Assembly: GCF_000149955.1 (NCBI RefSeq)
Contig: NC_030989.1
Coordinates: forward strand, 1,626,341-1,690,340
Direction of reading: 5' to 3'
Source: Fusarium oxysporum f. sp. lycopersici 4287
Lineage: Eukaryota; Ascomycota; Sordariomycetes; Hypocreales; Nectriaceae
DNA: 64,000 nucleotides
The stretch's first letter is position 1; every line of letters starts with the position of its first letter. Both the position numbers and the translations under genes were made by a program. The notes below the pieces were generated by a model. That model saw only the letters and a program-made list of their open reading frames with translations. It searched no databases and was not told the DNA's origin. This document shows positions 21,297 to 40,506 of this stretch, piece after piece.

Positions 21297-24200
21297 CTAG
21301 CGATCTCTCGTCATCAATAGACAAGGTTGTCTCGCATGCCAGATCCTTCTCTCCTTAACTCCGAGAGCCGCGTCCATCATCGTTTGAGACTCAGATCTCG
21401 CTCTTGTGGGTTCACTTCTGGGCTCATCCCAAACCTGCACCTCTTCTACTGATGCTGAGATTTCAAACTCTCCACGGCACAGCACTGTCATGCCCACCGA
21501 AATCTCGGCACTTCCGTGTCCTTCTAGCACAGGAATGAGCTGCTGTAGAGTACCGTTCCAAGCAAGCTTTCGTGTAAACTCCAGGCCAACATTCGCAGGC
21601 CGATGTCGAAGTGCAGGAAGAATTCTGACCAGAGGATGGATCTTCTGAGCTGTCCGGTTCGTGAGGCGTACCCTAAGTTGCATAAACTCATCGACGTACG
21701 CTACATCCTTTTCAGCTGCATTGCCATCCTTATCTTCAACCGAGATATCAATGTCAACCTCGTCAACCTTGATTGCTTCGATCATTCTCGAGGTCAGTCG
21801 TATGCTTCTCAGATCGATCGAGCCACTCCTTTTAGGTAGTGATGTCGTCTTCCATGTTGCTCTGAGACAGCTGAGAACCCTCTCTCTATACCAGAACCCT
21901 TCTCGATTCGCTCGCTCCATTTCAGGTGAAATTTTGCTGGCGCTAACCACGAATTGCCGATTTCGCGAGGGGTTGAGGGTTGGTATTGTGGCATGAGGAT
22001 CCTCCAGGTACACCCTTTTGACTGGGAGAATGACACGGCTCGTATTTCCAGGCAAGATATCCTCCTGCACAGAAATTCCATCATTGCTCTCCAGTTGCAC
22101 AATCATCTGGCTGGGCCAGGCGTTGCGAAGATCCACAGACAAGAGACAGTACTCATCAGGTTTGGCAGTAAAGGAACTGCCCAGGCGATCCCACAAGGGC
22201 TGAGGAATCTCTCCATGCACGGGTAGTGCATCAATTCGAGCAAGCTCAACACTAGCATTCACCGTCACTGTAAGATCGAGAGAAACCTGTCGTGTGTAGA
22301 ATTGATCAGGCATCTCTTCTTGCGGGCATCCCAGATGAGTGTAGTCGACCTGGATCGTAGCCGCTGTGAGTCCGGGCTTGCCAAGAATCTCAAAGTCGAA
22401 GGTGGCCTCTCCGTTAGGTGCAATATGACGAGTCTGTTGGCTGTTGGGAAGTCGCAACGCCTGCTTCTTCATCAGCGCAAGCTCGTACTCGTAGAGCTCA
22501 GAGGGTGTCGCATCTCGGTTATTGATCGCAGTCTGGAGCGGTTCCTGTGTAGAGTCCTTAAAGGAGAAGAGCATAAAGTCCACTGGCGTTGATGCAAGAT
22601 TCTGTAACGTCACTGAAAACACCTGCCTCTCACCCTCCAGGATCATGATGGAGGACTGCGCAAGAGTTGTGGACTTGACAATTACCAGGGGTTGTGCTTG
22701 AATGGCAGTGAGACTCAAGCTTTCAGCCTCGAGCTTTGGAGCAAACGGCTTGACATCTGTGACCGCTTCCTCGAGCGCAGCCAAGCCCTTGGCCTTGATC
22801 TTGGCTTCCTGCTTTGGCGTCCAAGGCATGGAGAAAACAGGGAATCGTCGCTCACGGCATCCTCGGACCTTGATGATAGCACCCGTGACCTTGACAGTTC
22901 CCGCTTCCTTTGCCCTTCCCCTTAATCGGATCACCTGTGTTCGGTATGGCCCGACGACAGTCGCCTCCTTGACAGCATCAAACTGCACGCCCTCGGTAGC
23001 CAAGTGAACAGATTCAACATCCACTTCAATATCATAGGGGTTCTGTAGTGTGATCTTGAACGTAGCGTATTCATCAGCCACAAGTGTCTGGTTTACCATC
23101 TCGTCTGGTTTCTTTAGGAATGGGTTGTAGATGAAAGGGTCAAGGTCTTGGGATGCACGGCTAGCGGTAGCACCAGGAAGGATACTCTTGGAGTGAGCTA
23201 CTGGCGTTTTGCTGTTGAGTGAGGGCTCAAGCTTGATACCTCGTACAAAGAATTCATCCCAGTACTCAGCTGCTATGTCATTGTAGCCCAACCTCTGCAC
23301 AAGATTTGCGGTTCTCGATATGCCAGTAGCTAATCGAACTTGCTCGTCTCGGGTGATCATAGGTGAGGCATCCTCTCTCCTAGGTCCTGGAGCAACACCG
23401 GAACCGGCTGTTCGCAACAGATCACTCGAGAATCGCAAAACACCATCAAAATCCGGAAGTGCTTCGGAGAAGTTGATGCAAGCCCTTAGAATGTTAAGCT
23501 TGACATCTGGAAATCCGAAGAAGCGCGCCGCAGACTGGCCGCGTATCCTAGCAATCACAGCTTCGTCTGAGTCGTCAGCATCTTCGTTGTTCTTGGCGCC
23601 GGCCTTCCTTGTCAAATCAAACCCAACAATGCCGTAAGACTTGCAAAGAAGGGTCATTAGAGCTTCTATGCCCTGTTCAACGTCACACTCTCCAATCTCT
23701 AGGGCCATGGAGCCACTGCTTGATCCACCGCCTCCTGAGGTCAACGACATCAGGCCGGCCGCAGGATGAATGCCCATGTCTGCAGCACCTCGAGTTCGCG
23801 CCTCGACAAGGCCACCGATTAGGACAGACACCAGCTCCCGAATCACCATAGCCTTCTTTCGATGAAGTCCCAAGGGTCCTAGAACAGTTGCTATGCCGCT
23901 CAGAATTGACGCTCGGTCGACAGTTGTAAGAAGTTCTGAAGCGCCCGCAGGGAATGCCTTGAAAAGCATCGCTCCGATTTGTTGTCTGGAGGGTGTTACA
24001 CCAAACCGTGGAGGTGCAACGTATGGCTGCTCGGGGACAATCCCTGTAGCAATCATGGCTAAAGATTCTCGGTTTAGGTAGCCATTACATAGGTGAAGAG
24101 CTGAGTATATCTTGGAAAATCGAATGAAGGCCTCGGACATGGGTAATGGTGGGAGGCTGTCCGATGATACTCTGGAGTATAATGCTATTATACGTTCCAG

Positions 24201-25624
24201 AAGCTCCGGTAGTAGCCATTGGAGATTTCTAAGATGTTTTGGCTGGTCGGGGTCTTCAGGAGTCGGGTCTGGCGTTTGCTTGTGCGCTGGCTTATCCGGG
24301 AATTGGATGAGTACTGTAGGCACATGGAACTCGATGTTGGACCAGCCAAGAAGGAACAGGTTAACCAAGATCAGTTCCAATGCTTTTCCATGCCATAGAT
24401 GATCATTTACAGATCGCGCAGCCATAGCACCATCACTAAGCTCCTTAATTGAATCCGTCCATCGTCCAGCCTGAAGAAACATGGAACCAACGACAACCGC
24501 AGCTCGGCCTTTGGTTCTTAGCCTCCAACGGTCATTCACACCGCCCGAACCAAAGCCCTGCGTTGATATCCGATCGCGACTAGCTGACCGAGAGCTCTCT
24601 GTAGTCTCTTGCGGGGCAGGTTGTGGATCTGGTGTTGACCGGTCACTAGCTGGCGGGCTCTGACTATCCGTAGTGATGGGTGGGTTCGATAGGCTGCTCT
24701 TCGGAGGTGTTGATGACAACCCTGGTGTTGAACTGCTTGAATGAAGTCCTGGGCGGGCGTTGGCTGGCATAGACATGCGGGCCTGTGTCTTGTCCATAAT
24801 ACCGCCCGCTGAATTAGAGCGCACGGAATGTCGTGAAGAGATACTCGAGCCTCTCCTAAGGAGCCCATTCAACCCTCCTTCACCACCCCACGAACCGCCA
24901 TTAATATGTTTTGAAGTAGACGAATAAGGCACGGGGGACTCGATGTTGGTCATGGCCTCGAAGGACTTGGCCAGCGTTGTCATCTCAGCGAGGAGAAGCG
25001 AAGAGATGTCGCACATAACAGTCCTCAGCGTAGTAACAGTGCAGTTCTCAAGAGGAGGAATATCGACAAGGCCCTCAGGCATTGGAATCTCGGTATCGTG
25101 AGGGTTGGCATAATCGAACAGCAAGACTTGGTGTACCAGAGCCTTGGGGTACATGTCGCGCAGGTCTTCTAGTTCCTGGTATAAAGCTCTGATGTTCTTC
25201 TCAGTCGTCGTCGGACCTGTGCCATTTATCGACTGTCTTTTATTGAAGCTCTTTTGATGTAGTTCGGTGCCATCTGCCAGAGCTATTATAGCAAGGGGTT
25301 CTCGGTATAAGTCGAACGGCGTAAGGGCGAGGTGGGAGGGAGGAGGAACGTGGGTAACGAGGTTGTATATTATGGCACCGTCTGGGTACGCCAGAGGCGA
25401 GAACATGTCTGCGTAAGCTGTGTCAGCGCCAAGTTGAGCAGTTGAGGGCATCCCTTACTCCTGTTGGGTCGGCCATCAGCGCTGATGTCGCGGAGGTGGA
25501 CAACATGTTCCTTGTTGAGTCGCTCGACGAAGGAGGCGAATCGGTCTGCTTTAATCTGCCCCAGAGGTAAAAGAAGTGTCTTCACCCTCGCAGGAGCGAC
25601 GGGGGCTAAAGGATCCAAGCTCAT
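21297..25624 (-). CDS. TRS120: TRAPP II subunit Trs120 (TRAPPC9-like)
   Basis: Exons 25624-25459 and 25408-21297 give 1,425 residues. The 50-nt intron (donor GTAAGG, acceptor ACGCAG) joins GRPNR to NMFSPLAYPDGAIIYNL. The N-terminus (LDPLAPVAPARVKTLLLPLGQIKADRF) and the block PFDLYREPLAIIALADG are typical of fungal Trs120. A Ser/Pro-rich insert lies at about residues 215-340. The centre holds helical repeat regions and the C-terminal half has beta-rich, Ig-like segments as in TRAPPC9. Family role: TRAPP II-specific subunit, part of the exchange factor for Ypt31/32 (Rab11) at the late Golgi and, in hyphae, for apical secretion. The intron is very close to the 5' end, as is usual for long fungal genes. 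Confidence 0.94.
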
Positions 25625-26238
25625 CCTAGCATCTGGTGTTTTCTCAACATGTCCGCCAGCGCAACGTGGTTGGTGTTCTAGTCGGTGACGTCCTCGGGGG
25701 CGTCGCAGGGTCTTCGTTTGGTATAAGGTGATGTTAATTACAATCGCATTGTTATGTCAACGTCGCCTCTTTGAGTTGTTGAGCTGGGCTTCGAAAGTTG
25801 AATGTCGCCTTTAATCGCCGGATCTTGAGCTCGGTATCGTACACCTGTCGCATGCGGCTAGGAGCTGCTGTATGAGGTAGCGTACCCTTACATGGGTGAC
25901 CGGATCAGGTGGAGTCTCAAGGACCGGAGTCGACTTTTTGCGAGCCGATGACCATAATGCAGAGCATACCAGTCACTTCAAGTCCACGTCAACACTTCAC
26001 TTATTGTTACTGTTTTATGGCTGATGAGAATGTTCCAAAATGGGTATCAATTCTTTGATGGTCAGCACTGAAACCCCGTGGTATCTCAAAAGCTTGGCCC
26101 ACGAAGAATCTCCTATACTCCTGGGGTATCGCGATTTTGGCCTCTAACACCCTTTCCAACCTTTGGCGAAATACAACTAACAAATAAATGCTTAATCTTG
26201 TCCCAATGAACAGCTGTTCGAAATTTACTTCATCGTCT
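25625..26238. other. Intergenic spacer
   Basis: A 614-base region between the TRS120 start and the end of the SDR gene, both minus strand. It should hold the TRS120 promoter. A minus-strand frame continuing to 26007 is out of phase with the SDR gene and is not supported. Confidence 0.5.
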
Positions 26239-27466
26239 TCAACCAACTGATGATGGCGGTCCTTGGGGACTTTGCTCTGACGGCTTTCTCTCCCTTGCCT
26301 CGGCTTGCAGCTCACTCTCAAAGGTATCAACAGACAAACTCGCTTCTACGAAATCTTCAAGCTCTTCAGTGACAGTTTTGAGCTTCTCCTTTACTGCGAC
26401 AGCAGCTTCGTGACCGACAATGTGTCGTGCTGGGGGGTTTTCATGCCCACCAATTGCCGAAAGGGCATGAACCGTCTCCATGACCAGTTTATCTGCTGCG
26501 CCGGGCGGTAATTTGGGGTAGCGATGTAAAATCTCACCAGGCGCTGCATCTGGTTCGAGGGAAGTACTGGCGGGGGACATAGGTGAAGGTCCGTAGTCAG
26601 CTGGTGATGTGGGGTATGGCAGAGCTGTATCTGGATGAGTGTTGAGAACGTTGGCGAGAATGTCGCGAATGCTCGGAGCTGTTTCTGAGTATTGATCATA
26701 CGCAGGCATTTGAGGCGCAAAGGTGAGGCGATTAGTCAAAGAAAGAATCTCCTTGTTTGGTTGAACAACGGTAACTTTGATGTTGAAGGGCGCAATCTCG
26801 TACGCAAGTGAGTCGCAGAACCCTTCGAGAGCCCATGTCGCAGCCGTATATATCGACATGCCTGGTGTGCCAATGTGCCCGCCGGTACTTGTTAGAACAA
26901 TGATATGCCCCGTGTGCTGAGACCGTAGTTGAGGGAGAGCAGCTCTGATAAAGTTGACCTGGGAGAAGAAGACGGACTCGAACTGGTCGCGCACAAGATT
27001 TTGCGTGAATGGAGTTGTCGATAGCTCCTCTACGGTTCCCACGACAGCTTAAGAGTGATTGAGTCAGTAAAATGCGTCATCTTGAGCCCAAGAATGCAGC
27101 CCCCAACATACCATCGGATTTACAGCATAACAAGATATCGATCCGCCCAAAGACCTGCACAGCCTCGGCGACAGCAGCTCCACAGCTTCCCATTGCAGCC
27201 CCATCGCATCGGATACCGCGTATACGATCCTTCCACCCCTCGCGATCCTTTCTGGAGCTCTTACACTCATTCACGAGCTCGCGAAACTCGGCGCTGCGGT
27301 CCTCATGATCGATCTCGTAGGGCGGTAAACATGCGACAACGTAGTCGCCATGTGATAGCAGTAGCCGGATGAGTCGGACGGACAGGGGGGAGAGAGCTGA
27401 AGTGAGGAGCCATGTTCGCGGCGAATTGTGCGTGGCTGTGGAAGGGTTAGAGTCAGCGTCGGCCAT
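26239..27466 (-). CDS. SDR-fold protein with degenerate active site
   Basis: Exons 27466-27112 and 27047-26239 give 387 residues. The 64-nt intron (GTATGT donor, TTACTGAC branch, AAG acceptor) restores DILLCCKSDAVVGTVEELS. The fold is a short-chain dehydrogenase: strand/helix pattern, then QVNFIRAALPQLRSQHTGHI and LAYEIAPFNIKVTVVQPN. Yet the glycine-rich cofactor motif near residue 20 reads TSALSPLS, and the catalytic YxxxK is Tyr185...Thr189-Trp190. Ser172 is retained at the expected spacing. The protein is therefore likely to be a non-classical or inactive SDR. The C-terminal 80 residues (EKLKTVTEELEDFVEASLS) look helical. Function unknown. The start at 27466 avoids a weak in-frame GTG upstream. 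Confidence 0.75.
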
Positions 27467-27993
27467 TATAATGGCTTGTACATGATTTGATAGTGTTTTG
27501 GTTGCGCCCCAAGCAGTCAGTGGCAATTATCGCGTTTTCCTTGCTCTTTTCAATGTCTTTGATTATGTAACCCAGACGCACAATCTCCAAAAAAAGAAGA
27601 AAAAAAGTTGTCAACCTCAGCAAGAGGAATTGGTCGCAATTGATGGACTATGCCAAGGTATGAACATAGAGTGAAATGCGGGCGAAGTAGAAAAGTGTGG
27701 AGTCGTAGGTAGAGCTTAGCTGAGCTTCCCTTGAAGAAATTACATCATTGGGGATGGAGATTAATGGGAGAGCATATTGAACCAAAACATGCAACTTTGA
27801 ACGCCTGATCCTTGACAAGCCCAAAAGTTTTAAGACAGAAACAGAAAAGACGAGAAGCTAAAGAGATTAATGGCCTCTTTATATGAAAGCAAAACAAGAC
27901 GAAAAAGGAATACGCCGAAGGAGCTGAATGCCAGGGATGGAAAAGCTAAAGTTAAAAGACAAAGTAAAATAAATCAAATCGATAGCTAACAGC

Positions 27994-27995
<2 letters not shown>

Positions 27996-28044
<49 letters not shown>
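27996..28044. repeat. Homopolymer run, 49 A on the plus strand
   Basis: An uninterrupted run of about 49 adenines, poly(T) on the strand of the neighbouring genes. It may be a microsatellite, a retroposed poly(A) tail or a length-uncertain assembly tract. No convincing target-site duplication is visible. Confidence 0.9.
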
Positions 28045-28047
<3 letters not shown>

Positions 28048-30000
28048 GGGGACTTACGAAAGGAGGGGTTCGGTATTGAGTGACTGTTATGTCGTGGGGT
28101 ACCGGTAAATGCCATGTCGTGAACGCCACGCGTTGGTGTTGGCCGTTGTGGCCCCAGCATGGTTATCGTATAAGTCAAATTGACTGATATAGAATGATTG
28201 GTTTGTGATAAGACAAAAATAATGTTGTTTCTGTTTGTTAATGTCTTTATCCTCTTTCAAGTTGTGATAGTCTTTCTTCTTCTGGACATAAACCAGAAGT
28301 TTCAGGCGAATAGCTTCTTAGGAAAACATCCAGAAGCCGTATAACCTAAAACCTCAACACTGGCGAATAGTAGGATCCAAGGTTGATGCAGTGGATATGA
28401 TTCTCAAATCTCCAAGAGTCAGTTCTCGACCGCCATTAACCCGTGTAAGTCAAAGAGCGGACCCCAAATTCGATCAACCTGAAGACTAAGATGCAGCTAC
28501 TATGCACCTAGGGTCTCGATATGGCCGATTGGATGATCAAGCAATCGGTCAGCACTTTTGCCGACGCAAGCTGCACTCGTGTGGAGTTTGGTGAACAAAA
28601 GAGCTCGGGGTTGTCGAGTGTTGGTCGCAGTGGGCGCGAAGGATTCATATAAGCAGCAGTAGTAGTGACTTTAGTGTTTTGAGGCCATAGGCAAGGGCAT
28701 GAATGAACAGCGCATATATAATTGCAATGATGTTTCTGAGATTGGATGTCAAGTCGTTGGCTGGGTCCTTGTAGGGCTGGTGTAAAAGTGAGACTTTCCA
28801 AAGACATCCAAGACAACGGAACACGTAGAGAATACGAAGAACTGAAATAGGAATTCAGGAACTAATAAAATAACAGACGAATATTACTTGTACTTGTTTC
28901 TCTTTTTGGATCAGGCGGGGGGAACGAGAAAACAAAGAGAAAAGAAAGATTGAGGTGATTTGGTCCATCCCTCATCCAATGCCCCATATTGACGACAAGG
29001 GCAAAACATTAACCATCCATGTAATGGCCTGGCATGGCATGGCATGGATATGTACAAAGTAGCGTAGCGTGAGGTAAGGTAGCCCAACTTTTGAACAGGT
29101 AACATTAAACCAAACTGAACCTAACCTAACTTAACCACCAAAATAGACTCCATAGATACAGAGAGTTACAGAACAAACTTCCTACTTTCAACGTCCATGC
29201 TTGTCTGTCTTGTGGGTCCAGAGACTGCATTGCATCGCATTCGCATCGCATAGCATTGCCCTCAAGACTGACTTTCTTGGCTGTTTGGGTGATCAACAAG
29301 GCTGCAACCGAGACATCCGATCAGAGAGAGACGATTTGTTACGTATCGTCACCGTGACAGTTTGTGTCTGTGTCCTATGATATCTCGTACATAGACGACA
29401 CACGGACAGATGACAAGTTTGGTTATAATGCACTTACATGTATGTGTGTACCAACATGCAGAGGGAATGGGGTTGATGTGGGCTTCTAAGAGACATGAGG
29501 AAAACCCAAAGTCACGCCAGTTTCATATGTTTCGGATCCGCCTGCCGCTGTCATAGGGCAGAAATAGTTTCTAACCCCTGTCGCCTGAGGGTTGAGATAG
29601 GGATCTTTGAGGTGTGAGGCGGCAGACGAGTCAGGTCACGACAGGGAATGGAGGGTCAAAATCAAATTCCAAATGCCAGGCCCTGGACTTTGGACTGGTC
29701 TTGGCTCTGGGGTACTTACTCTAGTAGTGGCTAGTATCTCCAGTTTTATCTTTACACAAGACGTTACTCGTACTGCATGAACATCAAATCACACGACAGA
29801 AGACGTTGAATCTATATCACCAGACGTTTCTTATTTCATGCAACACAGCAACTGCATACTCTACCGCCTCACTCTCGCTCTTCTCTCTCTTGAATCATGG
29901 TCCCTCAAAAAAACACATGAAACGATGAAACGCCATCTCAAACTCACAAGCCAATACCATGGGTAGACCCTTGTCAATCTGGCCTACCAGGGCTTAGGCT

Positions 30001-30042
30001 CTTTTTATTTTATTTTTTATTTTATTTATTTTATTTTTTAAA
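30001..30042. repeat. T-rich low-complexity tract
   Basis: Repeats of the form TTTTA/TTTTTTA over about 40 bases. It is simple sequence with no coding value. Confidence 0.8.
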
Positions 30043-31586
30043 TGACGACGTCGCAAAAAGCTGTCCTCAACTCGCCTTATCCAGATCCTTATAACTCATT
30101 CTTGCAACCCAATCGACCCTCAAAAGGGGTCGTCGTAGGACAATCCTTTCCTCTGCTTGGCTGATAAACGTGAAATTGCCGATCCCACCAAAATTCGGCA
30201 CCACCACAACATAGAGCGAGACGCTACTGTCGGCAGTGGCCCTGAGAAGAGTTACCGTCACGTCCACGAATAGGAGGGTCAGCCTTGGCCGTTAGAGGCC
30301 TTTGCCCTGTACCCCGTAGCTGTAAGTTAGTGCCAAGAAGGCCTAGAACCACCGGGTCAGCTTCCATAAGGGATGGAAATGGAGCTGATTGGCTGCTCGG
30401 CAGTGGACGTTGGGTTCTCCGAGACAGGGTCTTCTGCTTCGTCTCAAAATCAATTTCTCACTGCATGCATTAAATGTCTGCTAACAAGTGCCCTGTCGGC
30501 TGTCAACTGTCATTGTAACGCCTATAGTCTTTCTGTGTAGGTATTGAGGTATTGCCCCATGTTGAATAATCTCGCAAACATTATACACTAGCACAATACA
30601 GTATAACATAACCCATTTACCCTTGTCAACATCTCACGGTTTATTCTCTTCGGTCCGATCTCGCACTGGCAGATAATGATTGACATTTAAATCACACAGA
30701 AACACAAATCACAACGCACAAACCCCGCACAAACTATCAACTCCTTAACCACGCTTGCTACGACAGGGACTTTTGCACACGGGGCCTTACAGAGTTTCGA
30801 ACCAAAAGAGCTCGAGCCCTCCTTAGTCCTAGACAATCATGGCGAGAAAAGGAGCTTGTCTTCCGTCTTAACACTTCGATAACCTTCTAAACAGGGATAA
30901 TTAACTTTGCCATAGTAACCTAGACCTAGTCATGCTCAGACTATCAGCATCCCATGACTGACTCTTTGAAACCATATTTCATAGGAAAGCTTCCGAGCAC
31001 AGCTGGGCACACCTCACTGTGGCCTGTTGTTATCAGCCTATCGGGTCAATTCCACTGCACGAGGATAGGTGATACGTGAAATATGTTTGGTATCACCGTC
31101 ACACAGACCGTTGCGATCTCGAAGATATACTTTGATCTTGAAACGCGGTCCGTCACTAGCTTAGCTCGGTTCCCTTTGAGATTCAGCGTGTTTCCTCCTT
31201 GATTTGTGATAACATCTTCTGCATAACTCGTAAGGACAAAGCCAATCGGATTATTACAACACGTCGGCAAAAGCGTTAGCAATTGAGGACACTCTCCGGA
31301 TAATTTAGAAAGTCAATATGTGCGTGCCGTAGTTAGCTTGGTAAGATTGTTGCATTTAACCGGAAGTTTCTTTTGAACCAGGCACAGAAAGCTTGCAATA
31401 TCCTTCTGATCGTGATAACTCATTCAGGTGTCGCTGCAACTCGGTACATGTGCCCGCAGACTGCTAGATATATCATCCTCATGCTTTACTCCTAACGAAC
31501 AGCCAAACTCATCAAACTTGATCTTGAATTAGATTTCACCCCCTGATCACATCTCCTTTGTCCACCGATTCATTAAACCTTGGCAT

Positions 31587-38002
<6,416 letters not shown>

Positions 38003-38969
38003 ATGGCCGACAAACATGAGGAAACTATAACTGTCGGCATCAACGGAGGTGAATCAAATGAAGCACGGAAGAGCGCACTGCCATCGTCTCCCGTCTCCTC
38101 AGCCCCTAACCATGAGGATTATGGTATCCTGACGATGGCAGACCAGCCGCCGGATACCCCTTCGACTTCGCTCAATGGTCGAGAAAACACCACAGCGACG
38201 ACCCCTATGAAGATGGCCAAAGGCAAGCGGAGGGTCCTCGTGAAAAAAGTACCGAAAAAGTCGAAATGGAACGTGGATAACATTCTGACGGATCCTAAAT
38301 CACCCCTAGCTTCAGCTGATCTCAGAGTAAGGCACTCCGTCTTTTATAACTTGATAAGATCGCTAACGAAAACAGAGCATACTGTCGAATCCGATGGCCT
38401 GGGATACTCTCGACAAAGAAGAGAAGGCGGAAATCCTGGCACTGTTCCCTGATTCCCAGCACATTCTCAGTCCTGGCACGGAGGATGCCTGTCCTGATTT
38501 TGCATCACTCATGAACGACGACAGTTTCCGCTACGATTGTGCTGCTTACACAGAAAACATCGCCCAAGGCCGGCATGATCCTGAATGGCTAGCGCATGCT
38601 TGGACAGCTCATGAAAGACGCAAGATGGGCGATTTCGACGAATTTCTGGACAACAAGTTCAAAGATGAATGGGATGTCGAGCTACCACCAGAGCTCAAGA
38701 CAAAGCGAGGACCTGCCGTGTCAAAGGAGGCAAGCGATGTCACAATGGAGGACACTGAGCCAGTGAAGAATGAAGGCGACAAGAAAGAGGACATCGATAT
38801 GGAGAATAGCACTTCGGAGAAGAAAGACAATCCTGACATTGACTCTGAGGTTGACGAACTTCAAAGATGTGACCCGGCGCACGAGGGACCTATAGTTGTG
38901 GCTATTTCACAGCGAAAAAGCTCGATGATGGAGATTGATGGCGACGATACAAGGGACGAGCTTGCTTGA
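38003..38969 (+). CDS. ASX-homology (DEUBAD) domain protein
   Basis: Exons 38003-38326 and 38376-38969 give 305 residues. Across the 49-nt intron the sequence reads SKWNVDNILTDPKSPLASADLR then SILSNPMAWDTLDKEEKAEILALFPD (residues of about 85-135). This is the ASX homology domain, the DEUBAD fold that in animal Asx/ASXL activates the BAP1 deubiquitinase for histone H2A. It continues with CPDFASLMNDDSFRYDCAAYTENI and the basic-acidic helix AHERRKMGDFDEFLDNKFKDEW. The C-terminal 100 residues are disordered and acidic. A Lys-rich stretch (KMAKGKRRVLVKKVPKKSK) precedes the domain and could be a nuclear signal. No PHD finger is present. Likely a chromatin regulator; its partner in fungi is not known to me. 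Confidence 0.85.
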
Positions 38970-39363
38970 GGATAGAATTTGCGGGTAAAGAGCGAAACGA
39001 TGAATTGGGGCGTTATTATTCATCCATGAAAGAACTACGCCGCAGTTTGACACCGGATGAAATTTGCTTTATTTTGACTTCATTATCATGGCTTGAGCTT
39101 GCAAGCTATAGTTACCTTAGTACCTAGTGTCCATCATGAAAGCGGGAGATGATGGAGTGACAGATAGACGGATGACCCACTGAATTTTAGCAACATCCAC
39201 CACAAACAAGATTCAGGCGCTGATTAGAATATTTCATCTTCTCAGCCTTAAAAAAGATATATTCACCATTTTAACAGAACGGACAAGTTAACCGACTTCT
39301 TGAACGTGACCAGCCACCATTGATTCAGCGCTTATTCGAGCCTCAGACGTGCCCTAACATACG
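38970..39363. other. Intergenic spacer
   Basis: A 394-base region between two plus-strand genes, taken as the ASX-gene 3' end and ELP5 promoter. Nothing else was seen. Confidence 0.5.
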
Positions 39364-40506
39364 ATGGCACCAACCTCGAATGTCCATGCTCGATCGCACA
39401 GTCTGCTGCTCTTACAGAAACTCCTCAACCTTCGTGACGGCGCAAGCCCTCTTACTCTCGTGATCGACAATCTCGAACAACCTGCGCGACCAGTCCTTAG
39501 CGAATTTGTGTCAAGGGCAAAGGTACTAAAAGTCCCCTAAAACATGAGAGCCAGTATGACTAACGTGGAAAATCCAGATTGCAACGACACAGGTTATCTT
39601 CCTCTCGCTGGTAACACTGAAGAAACCACAAGATGCAGATGTTTTCATAAAAGCTGCGGGGAGAGATCTTCAAACTGTGCGCAAAGACTTGTTGAATCAT
39701 TATCCTGCTTTCAACCCTCTTTTGGACAAGGAAAAGCCCACTCAAAGTAAGCCCAGCAGAGTCATGATCTGAGGAGGTTATCTCGTTACTAACTACCTCA
39801 AGGGGCCGTTGTGATTGTCGACTCACTAAACGCCTTAGCATCTGCCGCTCCTCAATCCCTGGCAAGCTTTCTCTCAAGCATCATCACGCCAGCCGTCTCT
39901 ATCGTCGGCACATACCATGATGATGTACCCATAGTACTTCCAAGGTCGTTCAGCGAGTATGAACCTCATCCCTTCACTGTACTATGCCACCTCGCTACTG
40001 CTATCCTGAGACTATCGAGTCTTTACCAAGAGATTGAGCGTCAGAAGGCTCGAAACAGGAGCATTCAGGAGCCAGAGTGGGGTCTGAACGAAGATCGTGA
40101 GGGTGTACTTGTCGGTCTTGGAGAGAAGGGCAGAGATCGGAATGAGGACAGCAATGGAGTTGTTATTAATATGGAACTACGACGACGAAGTGGAAGAACG
40201 GTTTCAGAAAAGTTTATTCTCAGCTCCAAGGGATTGGTTACAGCGCCGCAACCCGGCAAGGTGTGCTTGCTTACAGACCACCCAATGTTCGCAGCACCAA
40301 CGGATAGTGGAGAGACCGGCGAAGGAGAGGAGGAACCTGAGAGTACATTCAATCTGGGGCTCACAGAGAAGCAACGAAAGGATCGAGAGGGTATTGTGTT
40401 GCCATACTTTGATGCGCAAACGGACATTGGTGCAGGAGAAGGAGGAAGAATTCTTTACGAAATGGGTAGAGAGGATGACTTTGACGATGAGGAAGATGAG
40501 ATATAG
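39364..40506 (+). CDS. ELP5: Elongator complex subunit Elp5
   Basis: Exons 39364-39522, 39578-39746 and 39803-40506 give 343 residues. The start reads MAPTSNVHARSHSLLLLQKLLNLRDGASPLTLVIDNLEQPARPVL. The middle has VVIVDSLNALASAAPQSLASFLSSIITP, the RecA-like core of Elp5, and the C-terminus (KQRKDREGIVLPYFDAQ then an acidic tail) is the conserved Elp5 ending. No Walker A motif is visible, as in the family. Role: Elp4-5-6 ring of Elongator, needed for wobble-uridine modification of tRNA. The second intron ends in AAG directly after a CTAAC branch site. Confidence 0.9.

Larger units (their letters stand above)
27467..31586. other. Large gene-free spacer (4.1 kb)
   Basis: This lies between the SDR start and the transporter stop. 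It holds a 49-nt A run (27996-28044), GGCAT and GCAT(T/C) microrepeats at about 29028-29260, and a T/A-rich low-complexity tract at 30001-30042. A good minus-strand splice donor (GTAAGT at 28057) next to the poly(A) run could belong to a 5' leader intron of the SDR gene. No tRNA, rRNA or protein domain was recognised. Confidence 0.55.

Noticed and set aside
26007..26330. Minus-strand frame past the SDR stop
   Set aside because: It is out of phase with the SDR exon and shows no conserved features.
27879..28178. Minus-strand frame containing a run of phenylalanines
   Set aside because: The phenylalanines come from the poly(A) run; the rest has no domain. More likely leader or intron.
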